Assembly: GCF_013177735.1 (NCBI RefSeq)
Contig: NZ_WOEZ01000087.1
Location: forward strand, 1 to 41,619
Direction: 5' to 3'
From: Paraburkholderia elongata
GTDB taxonomy: Bacteria > Pseudomonadota > Gammaproteobacteria > Burkholderiales > Burkholderiaceae
DNA: 41,619 nucleotides
Shown: piece by piece, positions 25,216 to 33,338 of the stretch
Layout of the letters: every line of letters starts with the position of its first letter
How positions within the stretch are numbered: the stretch's first letter is position 1
Program-made: the position numbers and the translations under genes
The notes under the pieces: generated by a model
Told to the model about the DNA's origin: nothing
Database searches by the model: none
The model's input: the letters and a program-made list of their open reading frames with translations, nothing else

Positions 25216-27627
25216 TCATTGCCTCGTCAACCCAAGCGCGCGGCATTGCTGCCACACGCGAAACGCGCTATGCGGCATGTTCATATGCGTCACGCCCAGA
25301 TGCGCGAACGCATCGACCATGGCCGCGGTGAAACACGGAATCGAGCCGACGTGCGGCGATTCCGCCACGCCTTTCGCGCCGATCGGATGATGCGGCGAGG
25401 GTGTGACGGTGAAGTCGGTCTCCCAATGAGGCGTTTCAGCCGACGTTGGCACGAAGTAATCCAGTAGCGTCGCGCCCAGCAGATTGCCGGCTTCGTCATA
25501 GGGCATTTCCTGTCCCATGGCGACAGCAAAGCCTTCCGTCAAGCCGCCGTGAATCTGCCCTTCGATAATCATCGGATTGATCCGCGTGCCGCAATCGTCG
25601 AGCGCGTAAAAGCGGCGCACGCGCGTTTCGCCGGTATACCGGTTCACTTCGAGTACACAGACGTACGCGCCGAACGGAAAAGTGAAATTCGGCGGATCGT
25701 AGTAATCGACTGCTTCGAGTCCCATCTCCATGCCTTCGGGCACATTGTTATAGGCAGCCCAAGCGACCTGCTTGATGGTCTTGAACTGTTCGGGCGAGCC
25801 CTTCAGCACGAAACGGTCGAGATCGAATTCGACGTCGTTCGGGCTGGCCTCCAGCAAATGTGCTGCGATCTGGCGGGCTTTCTCGCGGATCTTGCGCGCG
25901 GCGCGCGCGACCGCTGCGCCCGCCACCGGCGTGGAACGCGAGCCGTACGTACCGAGCCCATACGGCGCAGTGGACGTGTCGCCCTCTTCAACCGTGATGG
26001 CCGAAGCCGGGATCCCCGCCTCCGACGCGATGATCTGGGCGTAGGTGGTCTGGTGGCCCTGGCCTTGCGTGATGGTGCCCATCCGCGCAATCGCCGAACC
26101 GTCGGGGTGGACGCGGATTTCGCACGAATCGAACATGCCGATGCCGAGGATGTCGCACATCTTCGACGGCCCCGCGCCGACGATCTCCGTGAAGTTCACC
26201 ACGCCGATGCCCATCAGCCACTCGGCGTCCGGGTCCGCTCGCCGCGCTGCCTGCTCGGCGCGCAACGCTGGATAGTCGACGGCGGCCAGCACCTTCTTCA
26301 GCGCGGGCTCGTAGTCGCCCGAATCGTATTCGAGGCCCAGCGGGGTCGTGTACGGAAACTGATCCTTGTGGATGAAATTGCGCAGACGTATCTCGGCCTT
26401 GTCGATACCGAGCTTCTGCGCGAGCACGTCGACCATTCGCTCGATCAGATACACCGCTTCGGTCACCCTGAACGAGCAACGATAGGCGACACCGCCCGGA
26501 AACTTGTTGGTGTACACACCGTCGACCGAGACGAACGCGTTCGGTATCGCATAGGATCCGGTGCAGACGTGGAACATGCCTGCGGGCCATTTGGTCGGAT
26601 CCGCGCACGCATCGAACGCGCCGTGATCAGCGGTGACGTGTACGCGCAGCGCCTTGATGCGGCCGTCGCTATCGGCGGCCAGTTCGCCAGTCATGTGATA
26701 GTCGCGCGCAAAGGCCGTGGTGCTGAGATTCTCGGCGCGCGATTCGATCCATTTAACGGGTCTGCCCAGCACGATCGATGCGACGATCGCCGTCACGTAG
26801 CCGGGGTACACGCCGACCTTGTTTCCGAAGCCGCCGCCGATGTCCGGCGAAATGATGCGAATTTTCGATTCGGGTATCGCCGACAGCATACCGACCACGG
26901 TACGCACCACGTGCGGCGCCTGCGACGTGATATAGACCGTCAGATCACCACGCGCCTTGTCGAACGACGCGACACAGCCGCAGGTTTCGAGCGGACACGG
27001 ATGCACACGCTGATACAGCATGTCCTGCCTGACCGTGACGTCCGCATTGTCGAAGACGCGATCGGTCTTGTCCTTGTCGCCGATATTCCACGTGAAGATA
27101 TGATTAGGATGCCTGCGGGCGCCATGTGCGCCTGCCTGCTTGTCCTGAATGTCTTCGCGCACCACCGGCGCATCGGCCGCGAGGGCCGCATGCGGATCGA
27201 TCACCGCCGGCAGTTCCTCGTATTCCACTTCGACGAGCTCGGCCGCATCCGCCGCCACGTAGCGATCGTCGGCAACCACGAACGCCACTTCCTGATTCTG
27301 GAAGCAGACTTTTTCGTCGGCCAGCACCGCTTGCACGTCGCCGGCGAGCGTCGGCATCCAGTGCAACTTGAGCGGCTTCAGGTCGTCCGCGGTCAAGACG
27401 GCATGCACGCCTGGATACGCGAGTGCGCGCGACTTGTCGATCTTCTTCACGCGGGCGTGTGCATACGGACTGCGCACCATCACGCCGAACAGCATGCCAG
27501 GCATCTTGATGTCGTCGACATAAGTGCCCTTGCCCTGAATGAAGCGCGGGTCTTCGCGGCGTTTGCGCGAGCAACCCATGCCCTCCAGCGCGGCGAGACG
27601 ATCGAGATTGGTGTCGAGATTTCCCAT
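25216..27627 (-). CDS. coxL: CoxL, form I aerobic CO dehydrogenase large (Mo/Cu) subunit
   Basis: The protein is 803 aa from ATG 27627 (GGGAG upstream), the normal CoxL length. The decisive motif is the active-site loop VAYRCSFR with Cys384, the copper ligand, which separates true CO dehydrogenase (form I) from the form II AYRGAGR type. The Mo-site glutamate is Glu756 in GAKGVAESPH. Other cofactor blocks include DIGGGFGNKVGVYPGY and TITQGQGHQTTYAQI. It oxidises CO with water to CO2, two electrons and two protons at a Mo-S-Cu centre holding molybdopterin cytosine dinucleotide, in complex with CoxM and CoxS. It starts 17 bp after coxS, in the conserved order M-S-L. Confidence 0.97.
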   Translation of the reverse strand: MGNLDTNLDRLAALEGMGCSRKRREDPRFIQGKGTYVDDIKMPGMLFGVMVRSPYAHARVKKIDKSRALAYPGVHAVLTADDLKPLKLHWMPTLAGDVQAVLADEKVCFQNQEVAFVVADDRYVAADAAELVEVEYEELPAVIDPHAALAADAPVVREDIQDKQAGAHGARRHPNHIFTWNIGDKDKTDRVFDNADVTVRQDMLYQRVHPCPLETCGCVASFDKARGDLTVYITSQAPHVVRTVVGMLSAIPESKIRIISPDIGGGFGNKVGVYPGYVTAIVASIVLGRPVKWIESRAENLSTTAFARDYHMTGELAADSDGRIKALRVHVTADHGAFDACADPTKWPAGMFHVCTGSYAIPNAFVSVDGVYTNKFPGGVAYRCSFRVTEAVYLIERMVDVLAQKLGIDKAEIRLRNFIHKDQFPYTTPLGLEYDSGDYEPALKKVLAAVDYPALRAEQAARRADPDAEWLMGIGVVNFTEIVGAGPSKMCDILGIGMFDSCEIRVHPDGSAIARMGTITQGQGHQTTYAQIIASEAGIPASAITVEEGDTSTAPYGLGTYGSRSTPVAGAAVARAARKIREKARQIAAHLLEASPNDVEFDLDRFVLKGSPEQFKTIKQVAWAAYNNVPEGMEMGLEAVDYYDPPNFTFPFGAYVCVLEVNRYTGETRVRRFYALDDCGTRINPMIIEGQIHGGLTEGFAVAMGQEMPYDEAGNLLGATLLDYFVPTSAETPHWETDFTVTPSPHHPIGAKGVAESPHVGSIPCFTAAMVDAFAHLGVTHMNMPHSAFRVWQQCRALGLTRQ

Positions 27628-27644
27628 CACGTTTCTCCCGTTCG

Positions 27645-28166
27645 TCAGTGCGAGTCCGCGGTCATCAGCGGATGCGATGTTTCCACAGTCTCGCCGCGCA
27701 GCTTGCGTGCCGCGTATTGCACTGCCTTCACGATGTTCTGATAGCCCGTGCAGCGGCACAGGTTGCCCGCCATCCAGTAGCGGATTTCCTCCTCGTTCGG
27801 ATCCGGATTTTCCTGCAGTAAACGGTAGGCACGCATCAGCATGCCGGGCGTACAGAAGCCGCACTGCAAGCCGTGCTCCTGCATGAAGCCCTCCTGCAAC
27901 GCGTGCAATTCGCCACCTTGCGCGAGACCTTCCACTGTCAGTACTTCGGCGCCTTCGGCCTGGACCGTCAATATCGTGCAGGACTTGACCGACATGCCGT
28001 CGAAGTCGACCGTGCAGGCGCCGCAGTGCGACGTCTCACAGCCGATATGCGGCCCGGTGTGCAGGCATTTTTCGCGCAAGGTATGAATCAGCAATTCGCG
28101 CGCTTCGACCACCACATCCGTTTCCTTGCCGTTCAGCTTGAACGACACCATGATCTTTTTGTTCAT
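27645..28166 (-). CDS. coxS: CoxS, CO dehydrogenase 2x[2Fe-2S] small subunit
   Basis: The protein is 173 aa from ATG 28166 (GGAGACAAGG upstream); the longer frame to 28517 overlaps coxM and is a shadow. The N-terminal plant-type ferredoxin domain carries Cys43, 48, 51 and 63 ([12 protein letters not shown]). The C-terminal helical domain carries Cys102, 105, 137 and 139 (CGFCTPGM and [11 protein letters not shown]). These two [2Fe-2S] clusters pass electrons from the Mo/Cu site in CoxL to the FAD in CoxM. The gene lies 23 bp after coxM and 17 bp before coxL. The C-terminus is slightly extended ([10 protein letters not shown]). Confidence 0.96.
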   Translation of the reverse strand: MNKKIMVSFKLNGKETDVVVEARELLIHTLREKCLHTGPHIGCETSHCGACTVDFDGMSVKSCTILTVQAEGAEVLTVEGLAQGGELHALQEGFMQEHGLQCGFCTPGMLMRAYRLLQENPDPNEEEIRYWMAGNLCRCTGYQNIVKAVQYAARKLRGETVETSHPLMTADSH

Positions 28167-28189
28167 GCCTTGTCTCCGGAAGTCAGCCT

Positions 28190-29056
28190 TTAATGTATTG
28201 CCCGCGAGTACGCAATAACCAATGCCCGTCGCGTCATTTCGCCGGCCATCGCAGTCTTGTATTCCACGTCGCCGCGCAGATCGGCGACCGGCTCGCAGAC
28301 CGTCATCGCAAGACGTGCCGCCTCGGCGATGGCGGCCTCGCCGAACGGCTTGCCACGTAGCGCCTGTTCGGCGTCGACGGCGCGCACAGCCGTCTGCGCA
28401 ACGTTCGTCAGTGCAATGCGCACGTCGGCAACTACCGCGCCGCTCATGCGCAACGTCACGGCTGCCGCGGCTGTCGCGAAGTCGCCGGTTTTGCGCTTCA
28501 GTTTCGCGTAGCACCAACCGGTGCCGGCTTCAGGCATCGGAATGCGGATCTCCGTCATGATCTCGCCGGGTTCAAGCAAGGTCATATAGGTTCCGAGAAA
28601 AAACCCGTCAGCAGGCACCACGCGTTCACCGTGATCGCTCAACAAAACGAAGGCGGCGTCCAGCGCGATCATCAGCGCCGGATGATCGTTGCCCGGGTCG
28701 CCGTGCGAGATATCGCCGCCTAGCGTGCCGCGATAGCGCACCTGCGGATCGGATATCTGCCGTGCGCCTTCGACAATTAACGGACAGCGGCTTTGCAGCA
28801 AGTCGGAGCGGATCAATTCGCTTTCGGTGGTCATCGCGCCGATGCGAATCTCGTTGCCCGCTTCGCGGATACCCTTGAGCTCAGTCAGCTTGCCCAGATC
28901 GATCAGATGGTCCGGCTCGGCAAAACGCAGCTTCATCATCGGCAACAGGCTGTGACCGCCCGCCAGGAGCTTCGCTGTCTCGCCGTGCTGGTTGAGCAAC
29001 GCGATGGCTTCGGGCAAGGTGCGTGGAAGGTGATATTCGAATGGACGAGGGATCAC
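28190..29056 (-). CDS. coxM: CoxM, CO dehydrogenase FAD-binding medium subunit
   Basis: The protein is 288 aa. I choose GTG 29056 (protein [11 protein letters not shown]) because AAAGGAGG lies five bases before it; an ATG at 29077 would include the ribosome site in the coding sequence. The FAD motifs of this family are present: [11 protein letters not shown] at 32-42 and [14 protein letters not shown] at 111-124. It receives electrons from CoxS and passes them to the respiratory chain. It is the first gene of the operon and is divergent from rcoM across a 430-bp regulatory region. Confidence 0.96.
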   Translation of the reverse strand: MIPRPFEYHLPRTLPEAIALLNQHGETAKLLAGGHSLLPMMKLRFAEPDHLIDLGKLTELKGIREAGNEIRIGAMTTESELIRSDLLQSRCPLIVEGARQISDPQVRYRGTLGGDISHGDPGNDHPALMIALDAAFVLLSDHGERVVPADGFFLGTYMTLLEPGEIMTEIRIPMPEAGTGWCYAKLKRKTGDFATAAAAVTLRMSGAVVADVRIALTNVAQTAVRAVDAEQALRGKPFGEAAIAEAARLAMTVCEPVADLRGDVEYKTAMAGEMTRRALVIAYSRAIH

Positions 29057-29090
29057 ATGGGCCTCCTTTATTGTCATCCGGCTGCCAATG

Positions 29091-29120
29091 GGTAACGTCA
29101 GGTAACGTCGGGCGGCGTCG
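29091..29120 (-). repeat. Three 10-bp direct repeats in the presumed cox leader
   Basis: On the plus strand GGTAACGTCA, GGTAACGTCG and GGCGGCGTCG lie head to tail at 29091, 29101 and 29111. The first two differ by one base. They sit 35-65 bp before the coxM start, in the likely 5' untranslated region. Their role is unknown. Confidence 0.6.
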
Positions 29121-29135
29121 CCGGTATGTGATCGA

Positions 29136-29190
29136 GCATTTCACAATGCAACGCAGCATTTCAATGCAATTTCCCGAACGGTGGCGCAAG
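29136..29190 (-). promoter_or_regulatory. Candidate RcoM binding array for the cox promoter
   Basis: Reading the minus strand, TGAAATGCT begins at 29163 and again at 29143, exactly 20 bp apart, each preceded by TTGCATT. A weaker third element, CTTGCG, begins at 29190, with its TTGC about 20 bp before the next TTGC. Downstream, TGAAAT is followed after 8 bp by ACATAC, a pattern also found on the rcoM side with a 9-bp spacer. No convincing -10 was identified. Confidence 0.55.
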
Positions 29191-29251
29191 AGCGTCAACT
29201 AGCGGAAAACGTACATGAAAGCGGTACGGCGCCGAGTAGGCCCGCGAAAGC

Positions 29252-29267
29252 CAAACGTGCATGTTTG
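29252..29267. repeat. 16-bp near-palindrome midway between the RcoM arrays
   Basis: CAAACGTGCATGTTTG is symmetrical at 14 of 16 positions, with perfect CAAAC/GTTTG arms. It is separate from both repeat arrays and could be a site for a second, dimeric regulator. Chance occurrence is possible. Confidence 0.4.
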
Positions 29268-29350
29268 CGCGCCAGGATGAGTGGACATCGCGAGGCGTCC
29301 GCGGGCCAATCACGCGCCCTTCGCGACGCGGCGCAGCATTGCGGTTTCGC

Positions 29351-29400
29351 TTCCTGAACGGCGGGTTTACCTGCGTGAACTTCCGATAACTTGCGTGAAA
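29351..29400 (+). promoter_or_regulatory. Candidate RcoM binding array for the rcoM promoter
   Basis: Three direct repeats start exactly 20 bp apart at 29351 (TTCCTGAACG), 29371 (CTGCGTGAAC) and 29391 (TTGCGTGAAA). The core TGAA lies at 29355, 29376 and 29396. A possible promoter uses TTGCGT at 29391-29396 as -35 and, after 17 bp, TACAAC at 29414-29419 as -10, so the last repeat would overlap the -35, as reported for RcoM targets. Confidence 0.65.
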
Positions 29401-29486
29401 TCGGCAAACGACATACAACGGAGACAAAGCACAACGGAGACAAGCGCCTGAGAGCGCAAACGGCCCATGAGGCCAGGAGACCCGGC

Positions 29487-30293
29487 ATGAAACCGCTTGA
29501 GCACGCCCCACCCTCGGCGTCGGAGCGCCTTCGTAATGAAACGTTTCAGCACAAGCTGGAACAGTTCAATCCGGGCATGGTGTGGCTCGATGCACAAGGC
29601 CGTGTGACGGCATTCAACGACGTTGCCCTGCAAATCCTCGGACCGGCCGGCGAACAATCCCTCGGCGTCACGCAGGACAAACTGTTCGGTATCGACGTGG
29701 TGCAGTTGCACCCGGAAAAGAGCCGCGACAAGCTGCGCTTTCTGCTGCAATCGCGAGATTCGGGCGGCTGTCCTGTCAAGTCGCCGCCGCCGGTCGCCAT
29801 GATGATCAATATTCCCGACCGGATCCTGATGCTGAAGGTTTCGAGAATGACCGGAGCGGCGGGGACGTGTGGAACCTGCATGATTTTCTACGACGTGACC
29901 GACCTCACCACCGAGCCCTCTGAACAGCATGCAGGCGAACATGCCGCCCAACCGCGCCGCCTCTTCAAGATTCCCGTTTACAGGAGGAACCGCGTGATCC
30001 TGATCGACCTCAAGGACATCGTGCGCTTCCAGGGCGACGGTCACTACACGACGATCGTCACGAAAGACGATCACTACCTCTCCAATCTCTCTTTAGCGGA
30101 TCTGGAACTGCGACTCGACAACAGCATTTATCTACGGGTGCATCGCAGCCATATCGTGAGCCTTCCGTACGCGGTGGAACTGGTCAAGTCAGACGAAAGC
30201 GTCAATCTCGTGATGGACGACGCGGAACAGACTCCTGTACCCGTGAGCCGATCGAAAACCGCGCAGTTGAAGGAACTGCTTGGCGTGGTTTAG
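29487..30293 (+). CDS. rcoM: RcoM, heme-PAS/LytTR CO-sensing transcription activator
   Basis: The protein is 268 aa from ATG 29487 (AGGAG upstream); the frame opens earlier at 29391. The N-terminal PAS domain (about 20-130) contains the residues used for heme in RcoM-1 of Burkholderia xenovorans, shifted by one: His75 (VVQLHPEKS), Cys95 (SGGCPVKS) and Met105 (PVAMMIN). The C-terminal LytTR DNA-binding domain is at about 162-262 (RLFKIPVYRRNRVILIDLKD, then DGHYTTIVT and YLRVHRSHIV). CO should replace the Met ligand and allow DNA binding, which switches on coxMSL and probably rcoM itself. It is divergent from coxM and convergent with the sigma-54 regulator. Confidence 0.95.
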   Translation: MKPLEHAPPSASERLRNETFQHKLEQFNPGMVWLDAQGRVTAFNDVALQILGPAGEQSLGVTQDKLFGIDVVQLHPEKSRDKLRFLLQSRDSGGCPVKSPPPVAMMINIPDRILMLKVSRMTGAAGTCGTCMIFYDVTDLTTEPSEQHAGEHAAQPRRLFKIPVYRRNRVILIDLKDIVRFQGDGHYTTIVTKDDHYLSNLSLADLELRLDNSIYLRVHRSHIVSLPYAVELVKSDESVNLVMDDAEQTPVPVSRSKTAQLKELLGVV

Positions 30294-30363
30294 CACGCGG
30301 TATGGCGCGAACGATGCCGCCGCGCACGAGCCGCGTGTCATGTTGCGGCACTGTCCACGCGCA

Positions 30364-31728
30364 TCAACTCTCAGCAGCGCTGTCTTCGCCGTATCGCATG
30401 CCGTGCGAGCTGAGCAAACGGTACAGCGTCGTGCGTGAAATGCTGAGCTCGCGCGCGGCGTCGCCGAGCCGCCCGCGATGGCGCAGCAGCGCGAGTTCGA
30501 TGGCCTGCCGCTCCGCTGTCTCGCGCGCCTGAGCGAGGTTCACGGACGCTGCCGCGACGTAACCGGAGAGTTCGAGGTCGTCCGCGCTAATCGTTCGCCC
30601 TTGCGACATCACAATGGCGCGACGAACCCGGTTGATCAGTTCCCGCACGTTGCCGGGCCAGTCGTATAGATGCATCGCTGCGATCGCGTCCGGAGAAAAA
30701 CCGTGCAGCCGGCGGCTCGCATCCTTCCTGTAGCGATCCAGCGTGTACAGCGCGAGCAGTTCGACGTCCTTGCCGCGCGCGCGAAGCGGCGGCTCGTCGA
30801 TTCTCAGTACGCACAAGCGGTGGTACAGGTCCGCGCGGAAGCGCCCGTCTTCGACCGCGGCTTCCATGTCGACGTGGGTGGCGGAGATGATGCGCACGTC
30901 GACATCGATCGAACTGTTGCCGCCCAGGCGGTTGATGGCGCGTTCCTGCAGGAAACGCAGCAGGCTCGCCTGACTTTCGAACGGCAGGTCGCCGATTTCA
31001 TCGAGAAACACTGTGCCGCCGTGAGCGGCTTCGACGCGCCCTATTCTGCGTTGACTCGCGCCCGTGAACGCACCGCGCTCATAGCCGAACAATTCGGACT
31101 GCAACAGGTGCGGCGGAATCGCACCACAGTTGATGGCGACAAACGGCGCGTCACGGCGCGGCGAGTGCGCGTGAATCGCCGCCGCAGTCAGTTCCTTGCC
31201 CGTACCGGATTCACCGTAGACGAAGACGGGCGCGTCGTTTGTCGCGACTTTGCGGATCGAGTGGAATAGCGCGAGCATGGCATCGCAGGTGCCGATCATC
31301 TCGCCCTCTGCCGTGGACGCATCGAGGAATACCGGCTCGCCGAGCGAGATCATGCCGCAGGCATGGCCTACCGTATCGACAATCCTGGCGTTCGCAACGG
31401 GGAGCGTTACGTAATCGAAGCAATAGTCGCGCACCAGCCGGCGTACCGCGGCGTCATCGAGCTCCGGCGCGGCGGTCATCGCCACCCAGCCGACGTTCGG
31501 CATCGCGAGGCAAGCTTCCAGCGCGGCAATGTCACGGGAGTCGAATACGCTCGACAGATCGGCCAGCCCGGCCGCCAGCGCGCCGTCATCCACGGCTTGC
31601 CGTACGTCACGAACCGAGCCGATGACTTCAACCTCCCAGTCGCGCTCCTCGAAGCTCGCCAATAGATCCGGCGAGGGATCGCGCGTGAAGTAGATGACAC
31701 GTCGCGTAATGGCCTTCATTTTTTGCAT
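30364..31728 (-). CDS. Sigma-54-dependent activator, VpsR-like
   Basis: The protein is 454 aa from ATG 31728; ATG 31719 is also possible and no start has a clear ribosome site. The N-terminal domain (about 1-120) looks like a degenerate receiver (RRVIYFTRDPSPDLLASFEE), as in VpsR/FleQ-type proteins. The AAA domain has Walker A GESGTGKE, the sigma-54 contact loop GAFTGA, and Walker B GGTVFLDEIGDL. A Fis-type helix-turn-helix closes the protein (GRLGDAARELSISRTTLYRLL). VpsR-type activators often respond to cyclic di-GMP and control exopolysaccharide genes. Its target here is not evident: no EPS genes are near and it only converges with rcoM. Confidence 0.9.
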   Translation of the reverse strand: MQKMKAITRRVIYFTRDPSPDLLASFEERDWEVEVIGSVRDVRQAVDDGALAAGLADLSSVFDSRDIAALEACLAMPNVGWVAMTAAPELDDAAVRRLVRDYCFDYVTLPVANARIVDTVGHACGMISLGEPVFLDASTAEGEMIGTCDAMLALFHSIRKVATNDAPVFVYGESGTGKELTAAAIHAHSPRRDAPFVAINCGAIPPHLLQSELFGYERGAFTGASQRRIGRVEAAHGGTVFLDEIGDLPFESQASLLRFLQERAINRLGGNSSIDVDVRIISATHVDMEAAVEDGRFRADLYHRLCVLRIDEPPLRARGKDVELLALYTLDRYRKDASRRLHGFSPDAIAAMHLYDWPGNVRELINRVRRAIVMSQGRTISADDLELSGYVAAASVNLAQARETAERQAIELALLRHRGRLGDAARELSISRTTLYRLLSSHGMRYGEDSAAES

Positions 31729-31955
31729 TGGTTTTTGTTTTCCCGCAGAGCCTGCTCTGAGACGCATTGCGTTCAGGTCTCTTGCCGCTGCGTTGTTGCT
31801 GTTCGGATGCGGTAATGCCCCTCGATCATACGTGGCTGAAGGACCGCGGCGATTGTCCCTGACGATATTTGATGATTAAGTTCGGAATAGCCCTGCCGGC
31901 CATGTTGGCTAGACACATTTACCGCCGAGCCGATCAGGCCATTGAGTCGGCGCGC

Positions 31956-33110
31956 CTAGTGCCTCAGCTTCCTGAAGAACTTGCGAATCTCGGCAGCGAG
32001 CAAATCAGGCTTTTCCATCGCAGCGAAATGCCCGCCGCTCGGCATGTCGGTCCATTGCACGACGTTGAAGGTCCGTTCGAGCCACGTGCGCGGCGGATGA
32101 TTGATTTCGTTGGGAAAATGGGCGAATCCCACTGGCGGCACGACGCGTTGCCCCTCGGCGAAGCGCATCGGCTGCAGCCGGTTTTCCCAATACATCTGCA
32201 TCGCCGTTCCAATACTCTGCGTGTACCAGTAGAGCGACATGTTGGTGAGCAACTCGTCTTTCGAAAACACCCGCTCGATGTCGCCGTCGCAATCGCTCCA
32301 TGCGCGAAACTTCTCGCCGATCCACGCAGCGAGCCCCACCGGCGAATCGTTCAGCGACGCCGCCACGGTCTGCGGTTTCGTGGTGTGCATATGGGCATAG
32401 CCGCCTTCGAGAGCGGCCCATTCGTTCTTCTCCCGCAGATAGGCTTCCTCTGCGGGCGTGAGCGGTGTCTGCGCGGCGCCGCTTGCGGGCTCGTATGAGC
32501 TCGGCAAGAAGTTGAGATGAATACCGTCGACAACCTCATGATGCCGTGCCGCGAGCGCGATCGAGACACCCGCGCCTAGATCGCCGCCTTGGGCACCAAA
32601 GCGCTCATAACCGAGGCCGCGCATCAGCGAAGCCCACACATCCGCTACCTGAAATGCGGAAGTGCCAGGCTCCACGGGAGCCTGCGAGAACGCGAAGCCG
32701 GGCAGCGATGGAACGACGACGTCGAACGCATCGGCTGGATCGCAGCCGAATGCAGCCGGATTGCACAACCGGTCGAGCAGTGCGTGGAACTCGAAAAACG
32801 ATCCCGGCCAGCCATGCGTGATCATGAGTGGATAAGGCGTCGGGCCGACACCACGCCGATGCACGAAGTGCACGCGCTGACCCTCGACCTCGGCGAGAAA
32901 TTGGGGTTGCAGATTCAACTTGCGCTCGGCCTCGCGCCAATCGAAATGCTCGACCCAATACTGCGCGAGTTCGCGCAGCCAGGCGGAATCGATGCCTTGC
33001 TGCCAGGCGGGCGACGGCGTCGCCGGTGCCCAACGTGTCGCGCGAATACGCCGGCGAAGATCGTCTATGTCTGCGTCAGGCACGGCAATCTGAAACGGCT
33101 CTATCTGCAT
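31956..33110 (-). CDS. Epoxide hydrolase (alpha/beta hydrolase with EHN N-domain)
   Basis: The protein is 384 aa. The N-terminal epoxide-hydrolase domain is at about 1-110 (PFQIAVPDADIDDLRRRIR, then WREAERKLN). The alpha/beta hydrolase core has the oxyanion motif THGWPGSFFEF, the nucleophile elbow GAQGGDLGAGV with the Asp nucleophile, and the catalytic His in PSGGHFAAME. The lid has MSLYWYTQSIGTAM, with the Tyr expected to activate the epoxide oxygen. It should open epoxides to diols in the cytosol; juvenile-hormone-type and xenobiotic epoxide hydrolases share this layout. No operon partner is seen, and the gene is divergent from surE. Confidence 0.9.
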   Translation of the reverse strand: MQIEPFQIAVPDADIDDLRRRIRATRWAPATPSPAWQQGIDSAWLRELAQYWVEHFDWREAERKLNLQPQFLAEVEGQRVHFVHRRGVGPTPYPLMITHGWPGSFFEFHALLDRLCNPAAFGCDPADAFDVVVPSLPGFAFSQAPVEPGTSAFQVADVWASLMRGLGYERFGAQGGDLGAGVSIALAARHHEVVDGIHLNFLPSSYEPASGAAQTPLTPAEEAYLREKNEWAALEGGYAHMHTTKPQTVAASLNDSPVGLAAWIGEKFRAWSDCDGDIERVFSKDELLTNMSLYWYTQSIGTAMQMYWENRLQPMRFAEGQRVVPPVGFAHFPNEINHPPRTWLERTFNVVQWTDMPSGGHFAAMEKPDLLAAEIRKFFRKLRH

Positions 33111-33338
33111 GTCAGTTCATCCGGCACAGGGTGTGGGGATAATGGGCGCTTCGGATTCGGCAGCGCTGGCGACGGCAATTCAGCGGGAGCGAAGGCACAA
33201 AGCGGGCACGGAGCGCACGAAGCAATCTGCATGGTACACAATGAGCAGATTTCCCGTTTTGCGTACCGGAGACCCTCATGCTCAATAGCCGGATAATGGG
33301 ACCTCCCTTACCTTACTCATCGAGAGGAGCTTGCTGCG

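Larger units (their letters stand above)
29057..29486. promoter_or_regulatory. coxM/rcoM divergent regulatory region (430 bp)
   Basis: No gene is seen here. The region holds a repeat array on the cox side (29136-29190), another on the rcoM side (29351-29400), a 16-bp imperfect palindrome between them (CAAAC-N6-GTTTG, 29252-29267) and a short decamer repeat in the presumed cox leader (29091-29120). RcoM of Burkholderia xenovorans is reported to bind two ~60-bp regions, each with three direct repeats about 21 bp apart, which fits this layout. Confidence 0.75.

Noticed and set aside
25549..27741. A very long open frame on the plus strand (730 codons) opposite coxL
   Set aside because: It is the antisense shadow of coxL, created by high GC at third codon positions. 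The translated sequence is Arg/His-rich and without domains.
30294..30363. Possible terminator between rcoM and the sigma-54 gene (GCCGC ... GCGGC)
   Set aside because: The stem is only 5 bp with a 10-nt loop and no T-run; such pairs are frequent by chance in this GC-rich DNA.
31694..31879. A 61-codon plus-strand frame containing a lipobox-like LLLFGC stretch
   Set aside because: Its only ATG lies antisense inside the start of the sigma-54 regulator gene, there is no ribosome site near a usable start codon, and the tail has no family resemblance.
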